Source: Sulfuritalea sp. (GTDB taxonomy: Bacteria; Pseudomonadota; Gammaproteobacteria; Burkholderiales; Rhodocyclaceae). From it: a DNA stretch of 18,215 nucleotides. A model generated the notes under the pieces. That model did not search any database. It saw nothing but the letters and a program-made list of their open reading frames with translations, and was not told the DNA's origin. Made by a program: the position numbers and the translations under genes. The DNA lies in assembly GCA_022843505.1 (NCBI GenBank), contig JALHNN010000007.1, positions 1 to 18,215 of the forward strand, in the 5' to 3' direction. Below, piece by piece: positions 12,235-17,979 of this stretch (position 1 is its first letter; each line of letters begins with the position of its first letter).

Positions 12235-12816
12235 TCATTCCGTCGCCGACAACCGCTGAATGCCGCTGATGCCGTCATTCATCGGGCGCGGCACGCGCGT
12301 GTCGGGGGTGTCGCCGTCCCGTACCGGCATGTCGAGCGGCGACAACGCGCACTTCACGTCGGTGAAGTCGCTGGCCATGGCCGCGATGTCCTCGCGATCC
12401 TCGAACGCGAAGATCAGGTTGTTCTTCACGATCTCGGCGTTCTTGTTCTGCTCAAGCCACTCGCGCCAGAAATCGGCGGGAATGCCCGGCGTCAAGGCGT
12501 AGCCGTCGACCTCGTCGGGGCGCTTGATGAATCCCTTCGGAGGGGTACCTTCTGGATAGGCGGTGCCGCGCACGACCCACACCTGCCCGGTCTTGAAATA
12601 CATGGGCACTTCACGCGGGCCGGTCTGCGTCTGCTCCGTCACCATTTTCTTGCCGCACAGCTGCAATTCGAAGCGGGCGATGCCCAACTTGCATGCAACG
12701 GTCACGGTGCGGCCGGACCGCGTTTCGACACGGACGGCCGGCGCTTCGGGCGCACGGGCCGCAGACGGCGTTCGCGACTGGACGGCTTGGCTGGTGTTTA
12801 CGCTTCGGCGCGGCAT
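12235..12816 (-). CDS. Hypothetical virion-associated protein (193 residues)
   Basis: ATG 12816 has GGAGAG nine bases upstream; the frame is open further back, but only into the hairpin region and the capsid gene. Residues 1-50 are Ser/Ala/Pro-rich with several Arg (MPRRSVNTSQAVQSRTPSA), probably disordered. A beta-rich part follows (T-V-T-V-A-C-K-L-G-I-A-R-F-E-L-Q-L-C, with two cysteines), then V-W-V-V-R-G-T-A-Y-P-E-G-T-P-P and a helical part with P-A-D-F-W-R-E-W-L-E-Q-N-K-N-A-E-I-V-K-N-N-L-I-F-A-F. The end is Pro-rich. I have seen the F-W-x-x-W-L-E-Q-N-x-x-x-x-x-V-K-N-x-x-I-F-A pattern at this position in other phages of this type, but it has no function I can name. It lies between the capsid and the DUF4054 adaptor. 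Confidence 0.68.
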   Translation of the reverse strand: MPRRSVNTSQAVQSRTPSAARAPEAPAVRVETRSGRTVTVACKLGIARFELQLCGKKMVTEQTQTGPREVPMYFKTGQVWVVRGTAYPEGTPPKGFIKRPDEVDGYALTPGIPADFWREWLEQNKNAEIVKNNLIFAFEDREDIAAMASDFTDVKCALSPLDMPVRDGDTPDTRVPRPMNDGISGIQRLSATE

Positions 12817-12845
12817 AGAGACTCTCCGTTTGGGGGTGATGGGGT

Positions 12846-12881
12846 GGCTCGCCGAGGACCACCCCGATACCTCGGCGAGCC
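12846..12881 (-). terminator. Second of two tandem perfect hairpins after the capsid gene
   Basis: Bases 12846-12857 (GGCTCGCCGAGG) are perfectly complementary to 12870-12881, a 12-bp stem with a 12-nt loop. It lies five bases beyond the first hairpin in the direction of transcription, and about 30 bases before the start of the next gene. No U-run follows, so it is more likely an mRNA-stabilising or partial-stop element than a simple rho-independent terminator. Confidence 0.7.
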
Positions 12882-12886
12882 GTTCG

Positions 12887-12917
12887 CGCGAAGGAGGCTT
12901 GGGGTCTCTCCTTCGCG
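12887..12917 (-). terminator. First of two tandem perfect hairpins after the capsid gene
   Basis: Bases 12887-12896 (CGCGAAGGAG) pair with 12908-12917 (CTCCTTCGCG) over 10 bp with an 11-nt loop. It begins 19 bases after the capsid stop codon at 12936. The loop and stem differ from those of the neighbouring hairpin, so the pair did not come from a local duplication. Confidence 0.7.
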
Positions 12918-12935
12918 GCGATCGATCCGGCGCGA

Positions 12936-14045
12936 TCAGATGCCGAGCATGCCAACGACGCCCATGGGGATGCGCAGGATGGTGCCCCACGTCCCGGACG
13001 TCATCTTCTGCTCCCACGACGACAGCTTCGGCACGATCTTGTGCGCGCGAAGTTTCTCGTTAAATGCGGCGTAGGCCACGCGCTGGTTCTGCACGCGGTC
13101 GACGATCAGTTGCATGACGTTGCCCGCCGACGTGTAGCCTTGGCTGTTCGCCGCGCTCTGCTGCCCGTACTGGACGGCCGTCTTGACCGTCATGTTCGGG
13201 AAGTTCTTCTTCAGTAGGTCGGACACGTTGACGCCGAACGAGTTGGTGAAGGTCAGCGCAACCTCCGAGCCCGGCGACATCGCCAGCGTCATGGCGTCCT
13301 TCTTGGACACCGTGCCGTTCGTCTGCGCGATCAGCCGCTCGACCAGCGCGACGATGTCGTTGTAGACCTCGTTCGCCGTCGCCGCCGGCGTCCCGTTGTC
13401 GAACCACGTCGATCCGCCCCACGCCTTCGTGGTCGGTGAAATGTACGCCGATAGATACGGGTTGTTGATGATGCCGTAGTTCTGCAGCCCGGCTACGCCG
13501 AACGCATAGGACAGGTTGCCGAACGTGTTGAGCATCAGCGCCGCCGAGCCGGTCAACTCGTTGACGTAGTTGATCTTCATGAGGCCGGCCCGCGCCGTCT
13601 CGCGTTCGCCATACTTGAGGATGATCTGGAACAGATACGACTGGAACGACGGATAGTTGAAGTTCACGCCGGCGCGGCCGTTGTTGTTGAAGTCGCCGTA
13701 ACTCGACACCTCGCCGGTCGACTCGACGACGGGGAACAGCCGCGTGTCCTCAAGCCAATCGCCAGCCTTGCTCTCGGTGAGGATTTCCGCCATGTCCAGC
13801 GGCGAGAAGACGATGCGGACGACTTCCGGATCGATCGTCGTCGTCAGGATGGACGGGATCGCCGAGTTGGGGTCCGTGGACAACACGCCCGGCGCGGCGT
13901 CCATCGCCAGAATGGAGTCCAGCGCAAGGTTGCCGTGCTTCCACTCGTCCGGCGTGTACATGGTGACTCGCGGGAGCACGAGGCCCTTGGCCGCAAAGGC
14001 GGCCTTGTGTGCCTCCCACTTCTGGCGCGCTTCAATGCGGTTCAT
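12936..14045 (-). CDS. Major capsid protein (DUF2184 family)
   Basis: A 369-residue protein with AGGAGA upstream of ATG 14045. The N-terminus is helical and charged (RIEARQKWEAHKAAFAAKG), followed by a Met/Thr-rich strand, T-T-I-D-P-E-V-V-R-I-V-F-S-P (69-82) and G-D-W-L-E-D-T-R-L-F-P-V-V-E. Then come S-S-Y-G-D-F-N-N-N-G-R-A-G-V-N-F-N-Y-P, and a helix with K-Y-G-E-R-E-T-A-R-A-G. The second half has F-G-V-A-G-L-Q-N-Y-G-I-I-N-N-P, M-T-L-A-M-S-P-G-S-E and V-A-Y-A-A-F-N-E-K-L-R-A-H. This order (E-V-V-R-x-x-F-x-P...G-D-W, N-x-x-G-x-A-x-V, Y-G-E-R-E, L-x-N-Y-G-I-x-N-x-P) is that of DUF2184 capsid proteins with the HK97 fold. Position after protease and cement genes and before the connector supports it. 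Confidence 0.88.
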   Translation of the reverse strand: MNRIEARQKWEAHKAAFAAKGLVLPRVTMYTPDEWKHGNLALDSILAMDAAPGVLSTDPNSAIPSILTTTIDPEVVRIVFSPLDMAEILTESKAGDWLEDTRLFPVVESTGEVSSYGDFNNNGRAGVNFNYPSFQSYLFQIILKYGERETARAGLMKINYVNELTGSAALMLNTFGNLSYAFGVAGLQNYGIINNPYLSAYISPTTKAWGGSTWFDNGTPAATANEVYNDIVALVERLIAQTNGTVSKKDAMTLAMSPGSEVALTFTNSFGVNVSDLLKKNFPNMTVKTAVQYGQQSAANSQGYTSAGNVMQLIVDRVQNQRVAYAAFNEKLRAHKIVPKLSSWEQKMTSGTWGTILRIPMGVVGMLGI

Positions 14046-14086
14046 CGTGCTTTCTCCTGTTCCCGAACCTTGATCCAGTGCAAGCC

Positions 14087-14119
14087 ATCATCCGATCAGC
14101 GGTCAGCCGGTCGGATGAT
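14087..14119 (-). other. Hairpin overlapping the end of the cement gene
   Basis: Bases 14087-14095 (ATCATCCGA) pair with 14111-14119 (TCGGATGAT) over 9 bp with a 15-nt loop. The stem includes the last codons of the cement gene, its stop (14103) is in the loop, and the capsid start is about 42 bases further on. There is no U-run. It may affect the ratio of cement to capsid expression; no function is shown by the sequence itself. Confidence 0.5.
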
Positions 14120-15047
14120 CGCTGATCTTGACGAGCGAGCCGACGGCGCCGGACGACATGGCGTACCATTTCGTCTCGACATCGCCGACCGCAGTGATGG
14201 TCGTGGAGCCCGCCGTCTGCGTCGGCGATACCACATAGGTGCCCGTGCCGCCCGTGCCGGTGCCGAGAGCGGTGATGGTCGTGCCCGCCGTAACGCCCGA
14301 GCCGGACAGCACCGCACCGACTTCGAGGGCGCCGGAGCCGACTGCGGTCACGGTCAGGGTGCCGTAGGTCTCGGAAATCGTCGTCGATGCGACGTTCTGA
14401 TCGGCGATGCTGACGGCATAGGTGCCGACGCCACCGGCGGTGCCGGTCAGTTGCCGGACGATCTTCGTGCCGGTGGCAACGCCCGTGCCGGACAGCGTGC
14501 CGCCGACGACGGCAACACCAGAGCCAACGGCCGTGATCGTCAGCACATCGTCGACGATGGTTCCGGTGAACGATCCGGTCGACGCCGCGATCGAGCCGGT
14601 CACGGACGCGCTGGACACGGGCGTGCCCGTCGCCGCAAACCGCACCTTGCCGGTCGAGAAGTCGGCATAAGCCTTCATGCCTGGCACCGCCGCCACATCG
14701 CCGTCGTTGACGACCCAGAAATCCCCGCCGGTATACACCGACACGCCGAATCCCTTGGGGATGACGTTGCCCGCCGGCGAAAGATACGTCGAATTGAGCG
14801 CCTGCTGCTCCCGCGCCACGAAACCCGACACCGCGCCCGCGCCGTTGCTGTAGACCACGCCCGGCGTGCCGTTGGCGTCGAACGGAGCCGTGGCCCAGCA
14901 GAACCGGCCGACGGTGACACCGCCCTCGCCCGCGACCAGAGCGCCGGGACCGGCGAGGAACGAGAAATAGGGGTTGGCACTGGCCCAATCGCCAGCGACG
15001 GCCGCCGCGGGCTGATTGTAGGCTTGCGTCTGAAAACCGCCGGTCAT
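14103..15047 (-). CDS. Capsid cement/decoration protein (Gp24-like) with two inserted modules
   Basis: A 314-residue protein, ATG 15047 preceded by AGGAGAG. Residues 1-140 have the pattern of structural cement proteins: M-T-G-G-F-Q-T-Q-A-Y-N-Q-P-A-A-A-V-A-G-D, then L-A-G-P-G-A-L-V-A-G-E-G-G-V-T-V-G-R-F-C-W-A, G-F-V-A-R-E-Q-Q-A-L, I-P-K-G-F-G-V-S-V and G-D-F-W-V-V-N...P-G-M-K-A-Y-A. The family's last strand, E-T-K-W-Y-A-M-S-S-G-A-V-G-S-L-V-K-I-S, is at 291-309. Between them (about 149-286) are two Gly/Thr modules plus a stray module head (TGSIAAS). Cement proteins sit on the outside of the capsid lattice, so the modules should face the solvent. The gene lies between the protease and the capsid gene. 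Confidence 0.8.
   Translation of the reverse strand: MTGGFQTQAYNQPAAAVAGDWASANPYFSFLAGPGALVAGEGGVTVGRFCWATAPFDANGTPGVVYSNGAGAVSGFVAREQQALNSTYLSPAGNVIPKGFGVSVYTGGDFWVVNDGDVAAVPGMKAYADFSTGKVRFAATGTPVSSASVTGSIAASTGSFTGTIVDDVLTITAVGSGVAVVGGTLSGTGVATGTKIVRQLTGTAGGVGTYAVSIADQNVASTTISETYGTLTVTAVGSGALEVGAVLSGSGVTAGTTITALGTGTGGTGTYVVSPTQTAGSTTITAVGDVETKWYAMSSGAVGSLVKISDHPTG
14193..14366 (-). repeat. Gly/Thr module, copy 2 of the cement protein
   Basis: Residues about 228-285: Y-G-T-L-T-V-T-A-V-G-S-G-A-L-E-V-G, then LSGSGVTAGTTITALG and T-G-T-G-G-T-G-T-Y-V-V-S-P-T-Q-T-A-G-S. Its centre (VTAGT-x-ITALGTGTGGTGTY) is nearly the same as in sheath copy 1, the closest match between two different proteins in the window. 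Confidence 0.88.
14373..14570 (-). repeat. Gly/Thr module, copy 1 of the cement protein
   Basis: Residues about 160-225: F-T-G-T-I-V-D-D-V-L-T-I-T-A-V-G-S-G, then TLSGTGVATGTKIVRQLTG and T-A-G-G-V-G-T-Y-A-V-S. The centre resembles the neck terminator copy (T-K-I-V-x-Q-L-x-G-T-x-G-G-V-G-T-Y) more than its own neighbour, so the two cement copies are not a simple recent tandem duplication. Confidence 0.85.
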
Positions 15048-15087
15048 GTTGCTCTCCTAGTTGGCTATTCGATGGAGCAAGCCCGTC

Positions 15088-16002
15088 TCAGATCGACGCG
15101 ATGCGATCCAGGTCGATGCCGAGCTTGCTGAAGTCGTCGCGCTGCTTGGTGTCCATCGCGATGGCACCGTTCGTCGTGACCGGCGGACGGGCGCCGGGCT
15201 TCGGCTGCGCCTTGAGAACGGGCAACAGCGCGTCGGCGTGCAGCGTGGCCGCGCCGTCGACATCGAGAGTGCGAAGCGCGTGACGATAAACGTCTTCTGC
15301 GCTATCGAACGCCAGTGACACAGGGACTTCGCCGATCCACGGCTTGACCTCGGCGATGGCCGAGCGGATGTGACGCTCGGTCTCGCGCACCGACTTCTTC
15401 ACGGCGGCAAGCGCCTCGTCCATAGCCTGCTTCGTGACCATGTCCTTCTCCTTCATGTCCTTCGCCGCCGCCTTCTTCTTGGCGACATCGTCTTCCTCGT
15501 CATCGAGATCGGCGTCGGTCGCAGGCTTCGGCAGCATGCTGGCGACCGCGTCGAGATCGTCCTGACTCATGCCCTTGTCCTTGAGATAGGACATCAGCGG
15601 CTCGGCGTCGAACGACGTGGCCTTCTTGTCCTCTTCGGCAAATTCCTCGCCGACCTTCTGCGGGATGCCCAAGTCGCTTTCGCCTTCGGCCGCAGCCTCC
15701 ATCGCCGCTTCCTGTTCCTCGGAAGCCGACTCGTCCGTCCCTTCAACGGTCTCGCCCAGCGCATCGAGAAGCTTCTTGAGGCCATTGGTGCTTTCGTCCA
15801 TAGCGACCTTCGGATGCAGTTTGCCGGTCAGCGCCTTGCGGACGGCCGCGATGATGTCCGGCTTTTTCGTCTGGAAGTTCTCCGACGTGAGGCCGGTGAA
15901 CACCGCCTTGTCCAGCGTCAGTTTCTGGTCCATCGCCAGCAGCGGGGCGACATGCGCGGCGGTCAGGGAAAGGGTGAGGGCAGCAAGACGCGTGGGCTTC
16001 AT
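15088..16002 (-). CDS. Probable nested in-frame scaffold gene within the protease gene
   Basis: ATG 16002 is codon 377 of the Nudix-DUF2213 gene, just past the end of the protease domain, and GGAG (16015-16012) lies nine bases upstream. A product from here would have 304 residues. It is almost wholly helical, with a very acidic central part (EGTDESASEEQEAAMEAAAE split by short gaps, about residues 460-485 of the full protein), D-L-D-D-E-E-D-D-V and a Lys-rich helix (AKKKAAAKDMKEKDMV). This is what capsid scaffolds look like. In lambda (C and Nu3) and several other phages the scaffold is made from an in-frame start inside the protease gene. Translation of this product is inferred, not shown. 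Confidence 0.6.
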   Translation of the reverse strand: MKPTRLAALTLSLTAAHVAPLLAMDQKLTLDKAVFTGLTSENFQTKKPDIIAAVRKALTGKLHPKVAMDESTNGLKKLLDALGETVEGTDESASEEQEAAMEAAAEGESDLGIPQKVGEEFAEEDKKATSFDAEPLMSYLKDKGMSQDDLDAVASMLPKPATDADLDDEEDDVAKKKAAAKDMKEKDMVTKQAMDEALAAVKKSVRETERHIRSAIAEVKPWIGEVPVSLAFDSAEDVYRHALRTLDVDGAATLHADALLPVLKAQPKPGARPPVTTNGAIAMDTKQRDDFSKLGIDLDRIASI

Positions 16003-17130
16003 GTTCAGATTCTCCGTGCTGTCGCCGACAACCACATCGGAGCCGGCCCGTCCATCTTCGACCAGTGCGACGTGATTGAACACGATGTCACGCATGACAC
16101 CGTCGAATCGCTTACCACCGTTTTGTCCCGGCGTCATGTCTGGCGTGTAGTGGTAGCCCGCCGACAATTCCTTTTTCGCCCCGGACTCGATGCCGCGAAT
16201 GTCGTCGCCCGACCAGACGATGAGGCTGTTCGTAAGATACGGATCGTCGAACGACGCCTCGGTGCCGATGGCTCCGACAACATCATAGGGCTTGTGATCT
16301 TCTGCCCCCACAGGAACGTGTTTTCTCAACAAAGGCACGCCGTTTAGCGTCGGTGCGGCCTTCTTCAACTCGTCCGGATCGCGATAGAGTTGATAGATTT
16401 TGTCGGGGTCCAGCCCAAGCGATTGCCAGCCGGGAATCTCCGACCCGCGATACGGGTTGATCGCCGCCTTCGAGATATTCGCCTTGGCAACCCGCAGCCG
16501 TCCGTCACGATCGATCGAGCGGACGGAATCCCGGTCCAACGCCAGCGAGGGCGCCGAATCAGTCGCGAAGTCGTGTTCTGATTCGGCCTGCTCTTCGGCA
16601 ATCCACTTCAGCAGCCCGTCCCGTAGCCCGTCCCATTCGGCTGGCGTCATGTCCTCGGCGGCGCCCACCTGGTCGCGCAACGTTGCCTCAACGGACGGAT
16701 GAAGCGGCCGGGGCAACGCGCTGAGCGGCGCCCAGGCAAACCCGGAGTGCTCTCCATTCAGACGGGGAAGCGCCTTCTTGGGACATGCGAAGGCGAATGT
16801 GTGAAAATTCAGGCCACGCGGGGTGACGACCCGGTCGATTTCGCGCGACGGAGCTGCCCGGATCAGATCGGCGATCTCGTCGCCGGCCTCCTCGCGGCAT
16901 TCACGCAGGGCCGTCTCGATCGGCGCCTCTCCGTCCCTTCCGCCCCCGCCTGGCAGGCTCCAAAACGACGGGTAGTTTTCGGAGTCCTTGGCCCGGTGCA
17001 GCAACAGTACGTCGCCGTCGGGGGAGACAATCAGCGCACCGGCCGCATGCCTCCGGTCGTCCGAGTCCGTCGCCGTGATCGGCTTGCGATAGCCGACGGG
17101 CAAAGCGGAATTGGCGGCGGTCGTGGTCAT
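15088..17130 (-). CDS. Nudix domain fused to DUF2213 head maturation protease and scaffold-like tail
   Basis: A 680-residue protein whose ATG overlaps the preceding stop (ATGA). Residues about 28-155 are a Nudix hydrolase with a complete Nudix box: Gly62, Glu68, Arg76-Glu77, Glu80-Glu81 and Gly83, after F-W-S-L-P-G-G-G. Nudix enzymes cleave nucleoside diphosphates linked to another group. Residues about 200-370 are a DUF2213 domain (R-S-I-D-R-D-G-R-L...I-N-P-Y-R-G-S-E-I-P-G-W). His271 in L-R-K-H, Ser323 in E-L-S-A-G-Y and His353 in F-N-H-V-A-L-V are placed like the catalytic residues of prohead proteases. Residues 377-680 are a helical, acidic scaffold-like region ending in D-D-F-S-K-L-G-I-D-L-D-R-I. 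The domain order suggests that the scaffold is removed by the protease during head maturation. The job of the Nudix part is unknown. Confidence 0.85.
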   Translation of the reverse strand: MTTTAANSALPVGYRKPITATDSDDRRHAAGALIVSPDGDVLLLHRAKDSENYPSFWSLPGGGGRDGEAPIETALRECREEAGDEIADLIRAAPSREIDRVVTPRGLNFHTFAFACPKKALPRLNGEHSGFAWAPLSALPRPLHPSVEATLRDQVGAAEDMTPAEWDGLRDGLLKWIAEEQAESEHDFATDSAPSLALDRDSVRSIDRDGRLRVAKANISKAAINPYRGSEIPGWQSLGLDPDKIYQLYRDPDELKKAAPTLNGVPLLRKHVPVGAEDHKPYDVVGAIGTEASFDDPYLTNSLIVWSGDDIRGIESGAKKELSAGYHYTPDMTPGQNGGKRFDGVMRDIVFNHVALVEDGRAGSDVVVGDSTENLNMKPTRLAALTLSLTAAHVAPLLAMDQKLTLDKAVFTGLTSENFQTKKPDIIAAVRKALTGKLHPKVAMDESTNGLKKLLDALGETVEGTDESASEEQEAAMEAAAEGESDLGIPQKVGEEFAEEDKKATSFDAEPLMSYLKDKGMSQDDLDAVASMLPKPATDADLDDEEDDVAKKKAAAKDMKEKDMVTKQAMDEALAAVKKSVRETERHIRSAIAEVKPWIGEVPVSLAFDSAEDVYRHALRTLDVDGAATLHADALLPVLKAQPKPGARPPVTTNGAIAMDTKQRDDFSKLGIDLDRIASI

Positions 17131-17327
17131 GACGGCTTATGCACGTAGCGCCCGAGCCCGTCCCGGACTTCCCTTTCGAAGAACTTCTGACGCAACACCA
17201 GAACCCGCTGCGGGTCCGTCGTCCAATCGGGTGAACGTCTGCTAATCCAAAAGAACATCCCGCCAGCGCCGGATATTGAGACCGGATCGCCGACATTATG
17301 GACAGCAAAGGTCGTCGTCGTTTGCAC
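17127..17327 (-). CDS. Small hypothetical protein coupled to the Nudix-protease gene
   Basis: The frame ends at TGA 17129-17127, overlapping the next ATG by four bases, which points to translational coupling. The start is unclear. GTG 17327 (66 residues) is taken because the sequence from F-A-V-H-N-V-G-D-P-V-S-I-S-G-A-G-G onward looks like beta-rich coding sequence, but it has no ribosome binding site. ATG 17258 would give 43 residues with GGCGGG too close to it. The frame also stays open into the tRNA, but there it only reads the T-arm. The C-terminus is basic and helical (QRVLVLRQKFFEREVRDGLG). I do not recognise a family. It could be a head accessory protein or a short leader for the gene behind it. 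Confidence 0.45.
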   Translation of the reverse strand: MQTTTTFAVHNVGDPVSISGAGGMFFWISRRSPDWTTDPQRVLVLRQKFFEREVRDGLGRYVHKPS

Positions 17328-17369
17328 GATTCGGAAATAACACGTGGACGACAATCGCGCAAAGGGGGA

Positions 17370-17445
17370 TGGAGCCGACCGCAGGATTCGAACCTGCACC
17401 ACACCGATTACAAATCGGTTGTTCTACCGGTTAAACTAGGTCGGC
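17370..17445 (-). tRNA. tRNA-Thr(UGU) with encoded CCA
   Basis: A full cloverleaf of 73 nt plus an encoded CCA (17372-17370). Acceptor stem GCCGACC/GGTCGGC, D-stem GTTT/GAAC (one G-U) with AACCGGTA loop, anticodon stem ACCGA/TCGGT with loop TTTGTAA (anticodon TGT), T-stem GCAGG/CCTGC with loop TTCGAAT. T8, A14, G18-G19, T33, A37 and the A15-T48 pair are all present. G1-C72, C2-G71 and G35-U36 are known threonine identity elements. The discriminator base is T. The weak D-stem GTTTAACCGGTAGAAC is of a type common in phage tRNAs, and it lies inside the late operon on the same strand, so it is probably phage-encoded and cut from the operon transcript. It serves ACA codons, which a GC-rich host uses less. 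Confidence 0.95.
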
Positions 17446-17459
17446 GCTTGGTCAGCGGT

Positions 17460-17489
17460 GGGGGCCGCGCCAGCCGGAACGCGGCCCCC
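17460..17489 (-). terminator. GC-rich hairpin before the tRNA
   Basis: GGGGGCCGCG (17460-17469) pairs perfectly with CGCGGCCCCC (17480-17489), a 10-bp stem with a 10-nt loop. It lies 14 bases before the tRNA 5' end in the direction of transcription, with no U-run. It may stop transcripts of the upstream small genes or mark an RNA processing site. The rest of 17446-17557 holds an 11-bp direct repeat, ccccttggcag, at 17486 and 17503, and no gene. Confidence 0.6.
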
Positions 17490-17557
17490 TTGGCAGAGGC
17501 GACCCCTTGGCAGGGCCGATCACACCGTAGCACTCACCATTCTCGCCTTCAATGGCT

Positions 17558-17701
17558 CTAGACCGGCAGTAGCGCGGCCACGAAAGTGACAACGCCTATG
17601 CCCACGAAAAACATTCCAACATCAAAATCCAATTGATTCCGCCCCCACCGAATAGTGGCGGCTCCCGCAACACACCAGACAAGTCCGACTTCCGCTGTCA
17701 T
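17558..17701 (-). CDS. Small hydrophobic protein (47 residues)
   Basis: A 47-codon frame from ATG 17701 with a very strong ribosome binding site, GGGAGGAGGG, directly upstream, starting 12 bases after the antitoxin stop. Residues 5-16 (VGLVWCVAGAAT) are mildly hydrophobic. After a short polar stretch (IRWGRNQLDFD), residues 28-47 form a clear membrane segment (MFFVGIGVVTFVAALLPV from residue 30). It may be a one- or two-pass inner membrane peptide. The strong ribosome binding site and the hydrophobic composition are the support. I do not recognise a family; it could belong with the small genes around it, or be a minor phage membrane protein. Confidence 0.6.
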   Translation of the reverse strand: MTAEVGLVWCVAGAATIRWGRNQLDFDVGMFFVGIGVVTFVAALLPV

Positions 17702-17713
17702 GCCCTCCTCCCA

Positions 17714-17977
17714 TCATCGCCTCGGGGTGCCGCGGTAGAATGCGGCGTCTAGATTGATCCAAATCTGCGCGCTTGTTCCGAAAGCAGTCGCCAACTCACG
17801 GGCCGTCTCGGGGGTGATGCCACGAACGCCAGCGACGATCTCGCTTACCAGCAGTTCCGGAAGGCCAATCGCTGCCGCAAGCTCGGACTCCGACAGGCCG
17901 CGCACGTTCAGTTCGTCGCGCAAAAACTCTCCGGGATGGACCGGGCCGACATAGGCGCTGAAGACGCGGCGCGTCAT
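17714..17977 (-). CDS. HigA-like antitoxin / XRE-family regulator without a visible toxin
   Basis: An 87-residue protein. ATG 17977 is chosen because GGAGGGG lies just upstream; the earlier ATG at 18013 is inside the neighbouring gene. Residues 14-20 (H-P-G-E-F-L-R) and 28-55 (L-S-E-S-E-L-A-A-A-I-G-L-P...V-S-E-I-V-A-G-V-R-G-I-T) are the HigA/VapI antitoxin signature with its helix-turn-helix. P-E-T-A-R-E-L-A-T-A-F-G-T-S-A-Q-I-W-I-N-L-D (56-77) completes the fold. HigA proteins bind the HigB mRNA-cleaving toxin and repress their own operon. Neither neighbour looks like a HigB/RelE toxin, so it is an orphan here. It may neutralise a host toxin or act as a phage regulator. It lies in line with the late genes and two bases from the upstream stop. 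Confidence 0.85.
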   Translation of the reverse strand: MTRRVFSAYVGPVHPGEFLRDELNVRGLSESELAAAIGLPELLVSEIVAGVRGITPETARELATAFGTSAQIWINLDAAFYRGTPRR

Positions 17978-17979
17978 AC

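Noticed and set aside
13935..15131. Long plus-strand open frame of 398 codons over the capsid and cement genes
   Set aside because: The product is very Arg/Gly/His-rich with no domain pattern, and it lies antisense to two well-supported genes; it follows from GC-rich codon bias in the real frame.
17330..17402. N-terminal part of the small gene before the Nudix fusion, starting at 17402
   Set aside because: Residues reading VQVRILRSAP are the translated T-arm and acceptor arm of the tRNA, a known artefact.
17486..17513. 11-bp direct repeat ccccttggcag as a possible attachment or insertion scar
   Set aside because: Only two copies 17 bases apart, overlapping a GC-rich hairpin arm, with no integrase or element between them; chance or a local slip is enough to explain it.
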